Positions 1 through 10,359 of a DNA stretch of 64,000 bases are shown here, one piece after another. Numbering within the stretch: position 1 is the stretch's first letter; every line of letters starts with the position of its first letter. Source of the DNA: Eustoma russellianum (Eukaryota; Streptophyta; Magnoliopsida; Gentianales; Gentianaceae); contig AP025057.1 in NCBI GenBank assembly GCA_036186865.1, positions 26,825,258-26,889,257 of the forward strand. Direction: 5' to 3'. The notes below the pieces were generated by a model that did no database searches, had not been told where the DNA came from, and worked only from the letters and a program-made list of their open reading frames with translations. The position numbers and the translations under genes are program-made.

Positions 1-56
1 CCTCCACTCCTAGAGGATCTTGGCCTCTTGGTTGTGTTCTTGCTTCTTGAACACAT
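1..56 (-). pseudogene. Start of extra (env-like) ORF of element A, partial
   Basis: The minus-strand ATG at 54-56 opens a frame matching the N-terminus of the extra ORF of element B (58853 onward): Met, then a Ser/Arg/Lys-rich basic stretch beginning MCSRSKNTTKRP. Only about 18 codons are in the window. Function unknown; see the fuller copy in B. Confidence 0.7.
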
Positions 57-419
57 TTTAGAGAATTTAGGGCATGAAATTTTGGGGATTTTCTAGAGAA
101 GAATGAAAAAATTGAATGGAGAAGATGAAAATCAAGTGTAGAGATGATGATGTGGTGATTTAGAGATGAAATTGAAGAGAGGAAGGGCTTTTGGAGAGGG
201 AGGCGTAGGTTTTTGAGAGGCTTCAATCGTTTGCTAGGGTTGGAAATGAAGAAGGGTTTGCGTTTTGGAATATTTTAAATCTGTAGAAATCGCTGACATC
301 GATCGATCGACGTCAGACATCAACCGATCGACGTCAGACATCGACGTACGTGGTTCTCTCATTTTGATACGTGGATCGATCCATGTATGCTGATTTTTGA
401 AATTTTCAATTTTAACCCT
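57..419 (-). other. Spacer between pol and extra ORF of element A
   Basis: Non-coding spacer, colinear with 58510-58852 in element B. At about 297-350 it holds a small cluster of CGATCGATCG palindromes in GACGTC context, like those in the LTR. No splice acceptor or promoter for the downstream ORF could be assigned. Confidence 0.6.
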
Positions 420-813
420 CTAAACATTGTTCATCGTCCCTAATGTTGTTCTAATGGGCTCAAATGTCTCAGTAGGAAGGGATTTGGTGAATATATCCGC
501 TAGTTGGTCATTTGTTGGAACAAATTCAACACATACCAATCCTTTTTGAATGCAATCCCTTATAAAGTGATGTCTCACTTCTATATGTTTGGTCCTACTA
601 TGATGTACCAGGTTTTGTGCTATACTTATGGCTGAGGTGTTGTCACATAGAATATGAACTTTATCAAACTTAACATTATAATCGTTTAAGGTGTTGATCA
701 TCCAAAATAGTTGTGCACAACACGAAGCGGCCGATACATATTCGGATTCCGCCGTTGAAAATGACACACTATTTTGTTTCTTGGAGAACCAAGAAACTAA
801 GCAATCTCCAAGG
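420..813 (-). pseudogene. Copia RNase H, element A
   Basis: C-terminal part of the Copia polyprotein. Visible are the AESEYVSAASC region, the LCDNTSAISIAQN motif with its acidic residue, the HSRTKHIEVRHHFIRD block and the LADIFTKSLP end, all typical of Copia RNase H. A TAA near 814-816 (CAA in element B, giving GTCQFLG) cuts it from the upstream RT frame. In an intact element this domain degrades the RNA strand during reverse transcription in the virus-like particle. Confidence 0.9.
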
Positions 814-815
814 AA

Positions 816-1853
816 TTAGCATGTCCCGGAGGTGCTTTTTCTATCAACAAGATTTCCGGCATAGTCGGAGTCACTATACCCTCTTAAATCAAGACATCCA
901 TTTTTGGGATAAAACAACCCAAAGTTCAAAGTTCTTTTCAAATACCTAAAGATACGTTTAATTGCAACTATATGCGATTCCTTAGGCATACTTTGAAATC
1001 TAGCACATAAACACACAGCTTGCAAAATAGCCAATCTACTAGCGGTTAAATAAAGTAAACTACCAATCATACTCCTATATTTGGTTACCTCAACTGGCTT
1101 TCCTTTTTCGTCTTTGTCAAGCTTTGTACTTCTGCTCATTGTTGTGCTTACACTTCTTCCATCCTCAAATTTGTACTTCTTGAGAAAATGCTTAGTATAC
1201 TTCGTTTGAGATATATACACTCCATCTTGAGTTTGCTTGATTTGAAGACCAAGAAAGTAGTTGAGTTCACCCATCATGCTCATTTCAAATTCTCCTTCCA
1301 TCAATTTTGCAAAATGCTCACAAAGAGAATCATTAGTAGCACCAAATATAATATCATCCACATAAATTTGAACAAGCAATTGATGGTTTCCTTGTTCTTT
1401 AATAAAAAGAGTAGTGTCGACTTTTCCTCTTGAAAACTCATTTTCAAGTAGGAAGTTACTTAACCTATCATACCAAGCCCTAGAATCTTGTTTAAGTCCA
1501 TAAAGGGCCTTTTTGAGTTTAAAATCATGATTTGGATAATCATGATTTTCAAACCCCGGAGGTTGAGCTATATATACCTCTTCTTGAATTATTCCATTCA
1601 AGAATGCGGATTTCACATCCATTTGATATAGTTTGAAATCCTTATAGCATGCATATGCTAATAGTATCCTAATAGCTTCTAACCTAGCTACGGGGGCAAA
1701 GGTCTCATCATAGTCTATGCCTTCCTCTTGCCTATTTCCTTGAGCTACCAACCTAGCTTTGTTTCTAGTGATGTTTCTTTTATCATCCATTTTGTTTCTA
1801 AATACCCATTTAGTTCCAATTACGGGATGATCACTAGGTTTATCAACTAATTC
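816..1853 (-). pseudogene. Copia reverse transcriptase, element A
   Basis: RT domain (RVT_2 type). Seen in order: KARLVAQG, GIDYDETFAPVARLEAIR, YQMDVKSAFLNG, ALYGLKQ, the catalytic YVDD in QIYVDDIIFGATN, MMGELNYFLGLQIKQ and the start of the RNase H region. The open frame runs from Met at 1790. Upstream, at about 1854-1856, a TGA replaces the Trp codon of DVWELV that element B keeps, so the polyprotein is interrupted. One further difference from B, LKQDSRAW for LKQAPRAW, lies in a usually conserved stretch. Confidence 0.92.
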
Positions 1854-1930
1854 TCAAACATCACTCCTTTCAAATTGATTGAGTTCTTCTTGCATGGCTA
1901 ATACCCAATCTTCATCATTTATTGCTTCTT

Positions 1931-2394
1931 TTATATTTTTAGGCTCAACTTGTGAATAAAGGCATTTTCTTTGAATTTCCTCCTAATCATTATGCCTTGG
2001 CTAGTTTCACCTAATATTAACTCTTTAGGGTGATCTTTCCTATATTTATATGAATCCGATAGATTTGATGTATCTCCTCCTACTTCTTCATCTTCAACCT
2101 TAGGTTCAAGGGGATCAATCCTAAGGTCAAAAACAATATTACCTTTTGGATTCTCAAATTTCTCTATATGACTTACTTCAATTATTTCATCATCATCATC
2201 ATCATTATTGTTTGATATATCCTCAATGAGTTCGCTAAACTTGACATGAATTGATTCTTCAACTTTCAAGATCCTTTTATTATATACTCTAAATGTCTTG
2301 CTATTTTGAGCATAACCCATGAAGATTCCTTCATCCACTTTGAAGTCGAGTTTATCCAAGTTATCTTTGTTGTTAAGTATAAAGCACTTACAAC
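1931..2394 (-). pseudogene. Integrase C-terminus and IN-RT linker, element A (left of MITE)
   Basis: Continues the integrase reading frame on the far side of the MITE. Seen are KDNLDKLDF, the GIFMGYAQNSKTFRVYN block found in the C-terminal part of Copia integrases, then an acidic linker with a run of Asp/Asn (DISNNNDDDDDE) and HPKELILGE before RT. The same protein sequence is uninterrupted in element B at about 56570-57000. Confidence 0.85.
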
Positions 2395-2700
2395 TAGGGC
2401 TGTAAACGAGCCGAACGAGCCGAGCATTGCGTTGTTCAAGCTCTGTTCATTTAACTTAGCAAACGAGCCGAGCTTGTTCGTTTATTTAAACGAACATATT
2501 TACTTGTTCAAGCTTGGTTCGTTTAACTCACGAACAACATTAACGAGCCGAACACCTTAAACGAACGGTGCCAATTACCGAGCTCGAACAGAAAAAGGTG
2601 TTCAAGGTCTGTTCATTAACCTTTTATCCGAGCCGAGCTCGAGCTCGAGCTCAAACAAACGAGCCGAACAACCGAACGACTTGGTTCATTTACAGCTCTA
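2395..2700 (-). mobile_element. hAT-type MITE inserted in element A integrase
   Basis: A 306-bp non-coding insert. Its ends are imperfect terminal inverted repeats: TAGGGCTGTAAA at the left and TTTACAGCTCTA at the right (one mismatch when inverted). It is flanked by the perfect 8-bp duplication CTTACAAC at 2387-2394 and 2701-2708. The 8-bp duplication with TIRs starting TAGGG is characteristic of hAT transposons. The interior is rich in GAGCCGA/ACGAGC words and an inverted CGAGCTCGAGCTCG stretch. No transposase is present, so it is non-autonomous. Element B gives the empty site, with one copy of CTTACAAC (minus sense GTTGTAAG) at 56561-56568. Strand is nominal. Confidence 0.93.
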
Positions 2701-3528
2701 CTTACAACCAAATACCTTGAAATAACCAATATTTGGTACTCTACCTTTCCAAAGCTCATAAGGAGTCTTTTTGAGAGATGGTCTCAAATAAACTCTATTT
2801 ATCACATGGCAAGCGGTATTTACCGCTTCGGCCCAAAAATATTTGGGTAGCTCAAATTCGTTTAGCATGGCTCTACTCATTTCTTGAAGTGTTCTATTTT
2901 TTTCCGCAACACCATTTTGTTGAGGAGTTTTTGGAGCTGAGAAATTGTGTCCATACCCTTTGGATACACAAAATTCTTGAAATTCTCCATCAAACTCACC
3001 ACCTCTATCACTTCTAATTTCCTTAGTTGTGTCTTTTCTTTGATTTTCTAATCTCCTACACAGCTTTACAAATTCTTGGCATGCATCATTCTTTTTAGCT
3101 AAGAACATTACCCAAGTGTACCTAGAGAATTCATCTACCACCACAAAGGTGTAATGTTTTCCACTTAGACTTGTCGTACCAATATCCCCATACAAATCTA
3201 TATGAAGTAATTGTAGAGGTTTGGTGGCGGAGATTTTACTTTTGGGCTTGAAGCTTGTTTTAACAAGCTTTGCCTTTTGATAAGTGTCACATAAGCCATG
3301 GTTTTCGAAATTTAATTTTGGAACACCTTGGACTTTTTCATTTTTGCAAATCTCTTTGAAATTTTTAAAACTAATATGCCCAAGTCGTCTATGCCATAGT
3401 TGGATCAAATCATTTTTGGCAACTAGGCAAGAAACATTTTGTGATATCAAATCATGTGTGCTAAATTTGTAAACATCATTTTTACGTATAACTTCAAAAA
3501 CAATCTTATCCTTCTTTTCACAACACAT
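2701..3528 (-). pseudogene. Copia GAG-pre-integrase and integrase core, element A
   Basis: Integrase region from the GAG-pre-IN domain (LWHRRLGHISFKNF, an HHCC-type zinc-binding start) through the catalytic core: LHIDLYGDIG, FVVVDEFSRYTWVMFL, IRSDRGGEFDGEF with the second Asp, HNFSAPKTPQQNGVAEKNRT with the catalytic Glu region, and ending at FKVFGCK, where the MITE interrupts it. The frame starts beside a 1-bp deletion near 3518 relative to element B that separates it from protease. DTYQKAKL where CxxC is expected suggests loss of a zinc-ligand Cys. Confidence 0.92.
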
Positions 3529-3800
3529 TTTCTTTTCACAAACTCAATTTGAAAATTAGCATCACATAATTGGCTAACACTTATCAAATTATACTTAAGC
3601 CCTTCTACATATAGTACATTATTAATAGTAAAAGAAGAGTTACCAATTTCTCCATGTCCAAGGATTTTGGCTCTCCCATTGCCAAAATGCACCGTTCCAC
3701 CATCTTGGAGCTTGAGCTTGGTGAACAACGTCTTGTCTCCGGTCATGTGCGTTGAACATCCGCTGTCTATAAGCCATTTGGTTCCTTCTTCTTTGGCTAC
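3510..3800 (-). pseudogene. Copia protease, element A
   Basis: Retropepsin-like aspartic protease. The minus strand reads WLIDSGCSTHMTGD (active-site Asp-Ser-Gly, the usual DSG variant in Sireviruses), then FGNGRAKILGHGEIG and LYVEGLKYNLISVSQLCD. It lies in a different frame from the overlapping gag frame, the same arrangement as in element B. It ends in a frameshift near 3518. Confidence 0.85.
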
Positions 3801-5532
3801 TCCATTTATCTTGAGAGCCTATAAAACTAATAGATTTATGCATTGGTACCCTTTGATGGTTGGGTCCTTTAGGGTTAGTTTGTCGACCCTTAGGCTTCCA
3901 AACATACATGCCTCCAAATCTAACTCTACATTCATTCTTCACATGTCCTACTTTGTTGCAATGGAAACAAGTGGGTACATGCCTTGGTTTAGAAGGTGAT
4001 GAATGTTGTTTTGTTTTTTTATTGTTTGCCTTTTTCTTTAAAGACTTAGGCTTAATGGAAGAATGTGATTAATTGAATCCTAAACCGGATTTATCATTTC
4101 CGATTCTTTGATTTCCAAGTAGTATGTCTAAATTATTTTTACCACTTGTTAGTCTTTGTAAGTCTAACTTTAGTTTCTCACATTCTTTTCTAATTTCTAC
4201 ATTTTCAATACTTACGTTTTTATGCATGGTGAGTATGATGTCATGCTCTTGAAACATCAAAATGTTCTTGTCATGCAAGCTCTTATTTTCTAAGATGCAT
4301 TTCTTGAACTCTTTCTTCAAATGCTTATATTTTAAATTCAATTTCTCAAAATCATCTTGCAAATCTCCTATTTCATCATGCAAATTTGAAGGATCAGAAT
4401 TTACCTCAAGATCATCTTCAATTGCCATTAGACAAGTATGTTGAATCTTTGGATTATCAACTATTGCAACAAGTCTAACACCTTGATCTTCACTCTCTAC
4501 TCCTTCCGATTCTGAAAGGAGATCATCCCACGTGGTTACCTCCGCATTGAGGGATTTCTTCTTTTGAGGAAAGACCTTCTTCTCTTTCTTTTGCGGCTCT
4601 TTTACGTGGCAATCGGCAATGAAGTGATTGGGTCGACCACATCTATAGCAATTTTCAATTGCTTCCTTTTCTTTAGGTGATCTTTTGAAAAACTTTCTTG
4701 CTTGAGCTTTGTTTCTAGTTGCCATTCTTCTAAATTTTCTTACTAGAAGGGCAACTTCCTCATCCGATTCATCGGACTTTACCACCAATCCTTTGTTTGA
4801 TGATTGTGTAGGCTTGATAGGGTTCATCCTATTTTGTTCATCAATAAGGATTTTATGAGTAACAAGATTATCGGATAGCTCATCAAGGGTAAGAGTCTTA
4901 AGATTCTTTGATTCGGTGATGGCGGTGACTTTAGGTGTCCATTCTCTTGGCAAGGAGTTGAGGAGTTTTGAGACAAGGTCTTCATTTGAGATTTTCTTGT
5001 CCACCATGGAGAGTTGATTCACTATTTGTGTGAATCGGTCGATTGTCTCCTCAATCTTTTCACCGCTCTTCATTCTGAACATCTCATATTTCATCATGAT
5101 CATGAGTCTTTTGGCCATTCTTACTTGCTCAGTTCCTTCATGTATCATTTCAAGCCTTTTCCATGTCTCATTGGCTGTTTCAAGACCTTGAAGTCTTATG
5201 AGCTCGGTGGTGGTGAGAGCACTTGAGAGAATATCAAATACTTTGCCATTGATGGAAAATATTATCTTCTCTTCATCGGTGTAGTCATCCTCATCTTTGA
5301 ACATTGATTCTCCTTTTGAGTTGGTAATCACAGAAACTTCAATTCCTTTGACAACGGCTCTCCATATATCAAATCCACAGCCTTTCAAATGATTGATCAT
5401 TCGAAATTTCCACAAGGAATAATTTTGGGCATCAAACATAGGTGCTTTAGTATTCGATCCGGAAAATAGTGCAGTAGGCTTAGGAGATGAAGTGTGAGAT
5501 GAAGAGGTTGAGGTTGAGGTTGTCATTGCCAT
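3640..5532 (-). pseudogene. Copia gag polyprotein, element A
   Basis: Capsid-nucleocapsid protein of the Copia particle. The likely start is the Met at 5532 (MAMTTSTSTSS); an upstream in-frame Met at 5571 lies against the primer site. Seen: FDAQNYSLWKFRM near the start, the UBN2-type gag domain (EEKIIFSINGKVFDIL to WTPKVTAI), a first CCHC knuckle CYRCGRPNHFIADCH, an acidic part, a coiled-coil-like Lys/Glu/Leu-rich stretch, and a second intact CCHC knuckle CFHCNKVGHVKNEC. A nonsense codon at 4069-4071 (TCA in element B) splits it at KSGLGFN. The second half runs to about 3640, overlapping protease in another frame. Two knuckles plus coiled coil fit Sirevirus gags. Confidence 0.9.
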
Positions 5533-5580
5533 GATCTTTAACGTTGCTACTTGCAAAGATAGGCCAAGCAATTAAGGTTA

Positions 5581-5593
5581 CGCTCTGATACCA
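5581..5593 (-). promoter_or_regulatory. Primer binding site of element A
   Basis: Minus strand TGGTATCAGAGCG, complementary to the 3' end of plant initiator tRNA-Met, 2 bp inside the 5' LTR. It fixes the orientation and the LTR boundary. Confidence 0.92.
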
Positions 5594-5595
5594 AT

Positions 5596-6976
5596 TGTTA
5601 GGTCCGAAATATACTCTAGAGGGAAGGGGTGAATAGAGTGATTGGCACTTTAGCTGAATTTTTCTTGTTTGGCTCAACTCGAAAAGAAATTCAAAATCAA
5701 AGCAAGAATGGGAGATGAGAAGCAATAAATGTGTACACCGGATATAGAGTGGTTTGAATCGTAAATGATTCTATTCCACTACCACTTTGTTGCCAAAGTA
5801 GATTTTCAACAACTACTCTTCTTATTAATGCAATAAGAACAACCACACCAACACTTACACTAACATCTTAGTGCAAGCAACAACAACAGCAACTTCTTGC
5901 ACAAATCACACTTGTGCAACTACAACAACTACAGCTCTTAGCAAGAACAACTTCTTGCTACCTCACAACTTCAACAAACTTCCCTCAAGAACTTTTCACA
6001 GTGTGTTGAAAAAATATAGTAAGGTTCACACTTTCTCACTAATCTAAGCACAAGCAAGAGATCAAATATTTATGGTTCCTCTTGTGCTTGACTCTCTATC
6101 TTTCAATATACAATAATGAAGAGAAAAGAAAAGCTAAACAAGCTTTAAGCAAGTTTACAAGTATGAGAGAACTATACAACAATGAAAAATGAAGCTAGAT
6201 GATATTGAAAGTGTGTGTTTGCCTCATCCAAACCTCTTTTAATTATAGATGAAGTTGACCACATTTTTGAGGCTCTCCACCAAGTCTTCCTCTTCAAAAA
6301 ATGTCAAGATAATGTCCAAATAGTCTTTAGCCACCCTATGGAGTGATTTGATCTTTAATAGCCACCCTAGAGAATCTTAGACATGGTAAAAATAGTCAAG
6401 GAAGCATGTAGTATGTTGGTTTAAAGTCCACAAGAAATTTGAGCAAGATTGGAGAGAGAAAACATCATAGTTCTCCCTTGGATTTTGTTCCAACGTTCAA
6501 AAAATTTTGACATCTGGGGACGTCAATCAATCCACATGCCAGTGCTGAGAGATCGACGTCTCCCAGAATGACGTCGATCGATCGACGTCTCCTTGGCTGA
6601 GAGATCGACGTCTCTCAGAATGAGGTCGGTCGATCGACGTATCCTTGGCTGAGAGATCGACGTCTCTCAGAAGTACGTCGATCGACCGACGTATCCTTGG
6701 CTGAGAGATCGACGTCTCTCAAAGGTACGTCAATCGATCCACGTCTCTTGGCTAAGAGATTGATGTGGATCTGAGAGCTCAATCTTTTACAACCTTCACA
6801 TGGATCGATCCATGTGCCTCCCTGAGGGGCTGATGTATACGTCAATCGATCAATGTGAGAGATTGACGTCTCGCAATGTGTTTTTCTCAATTTGTTTCAA
6901 ACTCAAAGTGTAAAATTCCATTTTAGCCCTTTTAAAACATCTTTTAACATCATCAAAACATTTTATTAATCCAACA
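5596..6976 (-). repeat. 5' LTR of element A
   Basis: LTR of 1381 bp with TG...CA ends: TGTTAGGTCC at the left, ATCCAACA at the right on the plus strand. It matches the LTRs of element B along its whole length in reverse. A palindrome-rich tandem array at about 6517-6868 contains GATCGACGTC and CGATCGATCG units interleaved with CTGAGAGATCGACGTCTCTC. The TATA box seen in B is degraded here (about 6240-6250). Confidence 0.92.
6517..6868. repeat. CGATCGATCG palindrome array in LTR of element A
   Basis: About five diverged units of roughly 50 bp. Each has a palindromic GACGTCGATCGATCGACGTC-like core and a second inverted repeat CTGAGAGATCGACGTCTCTC. Same array as 52565-52826 in element B. Confidence 0.85.
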
Positions 6977-7760
6977 ATCTATACAATTCATTATCAAAAT
7001 CTTTTCCATTTTTATCTTTGTCAAGTTTAGTGGCTACACTCATAGGTGTGGTAGATGGTTTCAAGTTTTCAATGTTAAACTTCTTAATCATGTCATTTAC
7101 GTATTTTACTTCACTTATGTGTATTCCTTTACTAGTTTGCTTAATTTGCAAGCCAAGAAAATAATTTAGTTCGCCTACCATAGACATATCAAACTCAGAT
7201 TTCATTCAAGTTTCAAATTATTTCACTAACTTATCACATGTAGATCCAAAAACAATATCATTAACGTAAATTTGAAAAATAAGTAAATCCAATTTTTTCG
7301 TTTTAAGAATAAATATTGTCGATGGTTCCTCTTTTAAATCCATTTTCTAAGAGAAAAGTAGCAAAGGAATCGTACCAAGCTCTAGGAGCTTGTTTTAAAC
7401 CATATAATGCTTTCTTTAACTTATAAACTTGATTAGGATATTTTATATCCTCAAATCTAGGTGGTTGCTTTGCATAAACTTCTTCTTGTATAAAACCATT
7501 TAAAATGCACTTTTTACATCCATTTGATAAAGTTTAAAATCCTTCATGCAAGCAATAACAATAATCATATAACTTCTAAACATGCTACGGGTACGAATAT
7601 CTCTTCATAATCTATTCCCTCTTCTTGATTATACCCTTGTGCTACAAGCCTAGCTTTATTTCTAATGACTTTACCATCCTCATTCATTTTATTTCTAAAC
7701 AACCATTTCGTACCATTATTGTTTTGTCTTGTGGTCGGGATACTAAATTCCATACGTCGT
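6977..7760 (-). pseudogene. Copia RT fragment, element C
   Basis: Broken RT. One piece carries RNKARLVAQGYNQEEGIDYE and FVPVACLEVI (about 7565-7753). The middle, with the YGLKQAP-equivalent and catalytic region, is readable only across frameshifts (about 7210-7560). The last piece carries FDMSMVGELNYFLGLQIKQ through TPMSVATKLDKDKNGK (6977-7205). It stops where the LTR of element A begins. Confidence 0.85.
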
Positions 7761-7893
7761 TTCTTGTAAATTGATTTAATTTGTCATGCATAGCATCAGT
7801 CCAATAAGAATCATTCAAAGCATCAAGCACATTCTTTGGTTCTATTTCAGAAATCATAGCATGGATTGATTAATTTCATCTTGATTTATTCTT

Positions 7894-8425
7894 CTACATG
7901 GTCTCTTGAGATATGTCGCCTATTATGAGGTTCTGTGGGTGATCTCCATGCCATCTTGGTTGATTATTTCCTAAGTTCTCATGTTGTCCTAAGTATTCAT
8001 GCATTTCTAGAGTATCATGCTCGCCATGTATGCTATTTTCTTCTATGTCATCCATCATGGGTTTCAATTCAAAATCATCATCATATTCTTTATTTATTTC
8101 AAGTTCACCAGATCCATTGAATTTAACATGTATAGATTCTAAAATTTGTCTAGTGACGGGATCATAGTATCTATATGCCTTAGAATTCACAGAATATCCA
8201 ACAAAAATACATTCAATAGATTTAAACTCAAATTTATCTAAATTATCTTTTGTGTTTAATACAAAACATTTACATCCAAAAACACGAAAATAAACAATCT
8301 CTGGCATGCGATCATTTAAAATTTCATATGGCGTTTTGTTAATTTTCTTTCTAATTGATACATGGCTAATTATATAACATGCACAATTAACGCCTTCTAC
8401 CCACTAAAATCTAGTAAATCGATTT
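7894..8425 (-). pseudogene. Integrase C-terminal region and linker, element C
   Basis: Carries YFRVFGCKCFVLNTKDNLDKFEFKS, CIFVGYSVNSKAYRYYD and ESIHVKFN, homologous to the integrase end of A and B, then an acidic linker ending HPQNLIIGDI. The part 8308-8425 joins it to the catalytic core through a frame break. Confidence 0.82.
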
Positions 8426-9022
8426 TCACAAAGCAATTTCTTGTAACATCCTATTCTTTCTTTCAACTACGCCGTTTAATTGTGGCGTTCTAGGCGGTGA
8501 AAATTCATGCTTAATACCTTTTTCTTCATAAAATGCAGTCATATCTTTATTTTTAAATTCGCCACCTCTATTGTTCCTAATCTGTTTCACATTCACACCG
8601 CATTCATTTTCAAGTTGTTTTATCAATTTAGTAATCTCAACGGCACTATCATCTTTATTTGCAAGAAATAAAGTCCATGTATAACGAGAAAAATTATCAA
8701 CAATAACGCATGCATAGTGCCGCTCTCCGAGGCTTATAGTATGACTAGGACCAAACAAATCAATATGTAATAATTCTAAGATTCTAGATGTGCTAATCTC
8801 ATTCTTAGACTTAAGTGATTCAAGTGATTGTTTGCCCTTAATACAAGATTCATACAACATAAAGTTGTTCAAATCAAGTTTAGGCATTCCTCGTACTAGA
8901 TTCTTAAATTGAAGTTTTTCAAGGATGGATATGCCAATGTGTTCTAAACGTCTATTCCATAAATTCACATTCGGTTCATTTGACATAAAACACTTTACTT
9001 TTGCATCTAACATTTCATCCAT
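8426..9022 (-). pseudogene. Copia integrase core, element C
   Basis: GAG-pre-IN (LWNRRLEHIGISIL) then the catalytic core: LLHIDLFGPSHT, VIVDNFSRYTW, IRNNRGGEFKNKDM (the usual RSD/RTD is RNN, so the second catalytic Asp is lost), HEFSPPRTPQLNGVVERKNR. About 198 residues are open. The lost Asp agrees with an inactive element. Confidence 0.87.
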
Positions 9023-9393
9023 AGATAATGTAAAAATGTTTCCTTCTCTTTTTTTCCTTTTAATATTGTTTCTCCATTTTTATTAACAATATTGCAATAT
9101 GGGTGAGAAAAATTCACATCAAAACTACTATCAAGAAATTGTGAAATACTAAGCAAGTTGTAGGATAAGTTGCTTACCAAGAATACGTTGGAAATCTGAA
9201 GGGTGCTTCGATTTCCAATTGTTCCTTTTCTAATTATTTTGCTTTCGTTGTTATCTCCAAAGGTTACAGATTCTCTTTTTGTAACCTTCTTTAATTTTGA
9301 GAATAGGGTTGGATCACCCGTCATGTGTCTTGAATAACCACTGTCAATGAACCACTTGTTTGCTACATCTTTTGGTTTATGTGATCCCTGCAA
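9007..9393 (-). pseudogene. Copia protease, element C
   Basis: Aspartic protease with KWFIDSGYSRHMTGD (DSG retained; the following Cys of the family is Tyr), FGDNNESKIIRKGTIGN and FLVSNLSYNLLSISQF. It overlaps the integrase frame by 16 bp. Confidence 0.85.
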
Positions 9394-9481
9394 AGTGTAA
9401 CGATCATTTAGGTACCCTTTATTTTGGGCTCTTAAGGGTTAGTGATTCAAACCTTTGTAAGAGTACCTTTTGTACCCAAAA

Positions 9482-10358
9482 TTAGGTAACATTTCTTGGT
9501 CTTACAAAAGATGAGAAGAAATATGAAGAAGGAATATAGAACATACCACGATCACTTCTATTTGGCATATAATGGCCGAACGTATCATTGTAAAAATAAG
9601 GTGATTTTTTGCTTTGATATGCATTTCCGTTTGCATTCAAGGTGTGTGATCTAGATGCATTAGTATGATATGAATGTCGCATATACATCAATGGCTTTCT
9701 TTCACATTTATATGTCACGTGATTATACTTTCCATGTGATGAAAAAGAAATAGTACGATGAGATACAATAAGTGACTCGCTAGTTTGTGGTGTTGCCTTC
9801 TTATGCTTTATAATCGTTTTAAATACATGTGGTTGCTTAGATGAAGATTAAAAAAATTTGTAGATTTGTTTTGTACCTAATTATCTTTAATATTACCTAA
9901 TCCGGTTTTGTCAGTTTTATGCTTTTGAGAAGAGATTGTTTTACCATCTTTTCTAGATCTGCATTTATTAATCTCAAATCTGAGATCTCGGCTTTCATTA
10001 CAGTATTTTTAGATGTCAAAGATGCAATTTCAGATTTTAATGAGTTAATCATGCTAGACGACTCCTCTTTTGAATCGTTTAATTGATATTCAAGATGTGC
10101 GTTAGAAGATTCTAACAATTTCTTGTCTTCAATTAAATGTTTTTTTTATTTTGTAAGAGTCTTAATAAACTTATGTAACTCAAGATATTGACTAAACAAA
10201 TCATCATAAGATGATTCAGAATCAGAATTTACCTCATTATCAAAAGGTGGAGGCATTTGGCTTGACATATCTTCTTGCTTGGTTTTATGGCTAATGGATG
10301 CCATCTCACAAAGATTGTTAGATCTTCTTGTTGTGAGTGAACCTCGCTCTAATACCAC
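9482..10358 (-). pseudogene. Truncated gag, element C
   Basis: Only C-terminal gag sequence is visible. An acidic Ser-rich stretch (NSDSESSYDDLFSQYLELHK) is followed by a Leu/Asn/Glu-rich coiled coil (about 9897-10118; NSLKSEIASLTSKNTVMKAE) and a short basic piece. The N-terminal capsid domain and CCHC knuckles are missing: the acidic part follows the primer site almost at once, implying an internal deletion of roughly 0.8 kb. Confidence 0.75.
10346..10357 (-). promoter_or_regulatory. Primer binding site of element C
   Basis: Minus strand TGGTATTAGAGC, one mismatch to the initiator tRNA-Met complement, 2 bp inside the LTR end. Confidence 0.8.
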
Positions 10359-10359
10359 T

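Larger units (their letters stand above)
1..6976 (-). mobile_element. Copia element A (Sirevirus-like), 3' end off window
   Basis: Minus-strand Ty1/Copia retrotransposon. Reading on the minus strand: 5' LTR (5596-6976), initiator-Met primer site, gag, protease, integrase, RT, RNase H, then the first codons of an extra ORF at the window edge. The order PR-IN-RT-RH defines Copia; the long coiled-coil gag and the extra ORF after pol point to the Sirevirus (SIRE/Maximus) lineage. It is a close sister of element B (52367-62038), which allows its lesions to be located: nonsense codons in gag (4069-4071), before RT (near 1855) and before RNase H (near 815), a 1-bp deletion near 3518, and a MITE at 2395-2700. 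Its 3' LTR lies left of the window. The 5 bp beyond the LTR are ATCTA, so ATCTA is predicted at its other end. Confidence 0.93.

Noticed and set aside
5581..5593. Matches to a tRNA-Met 3' end as tRNA genes
   Set aside because: Only 12-13 bp match, always next to an LTR. No cloverleaf, so they are primer binding sites.
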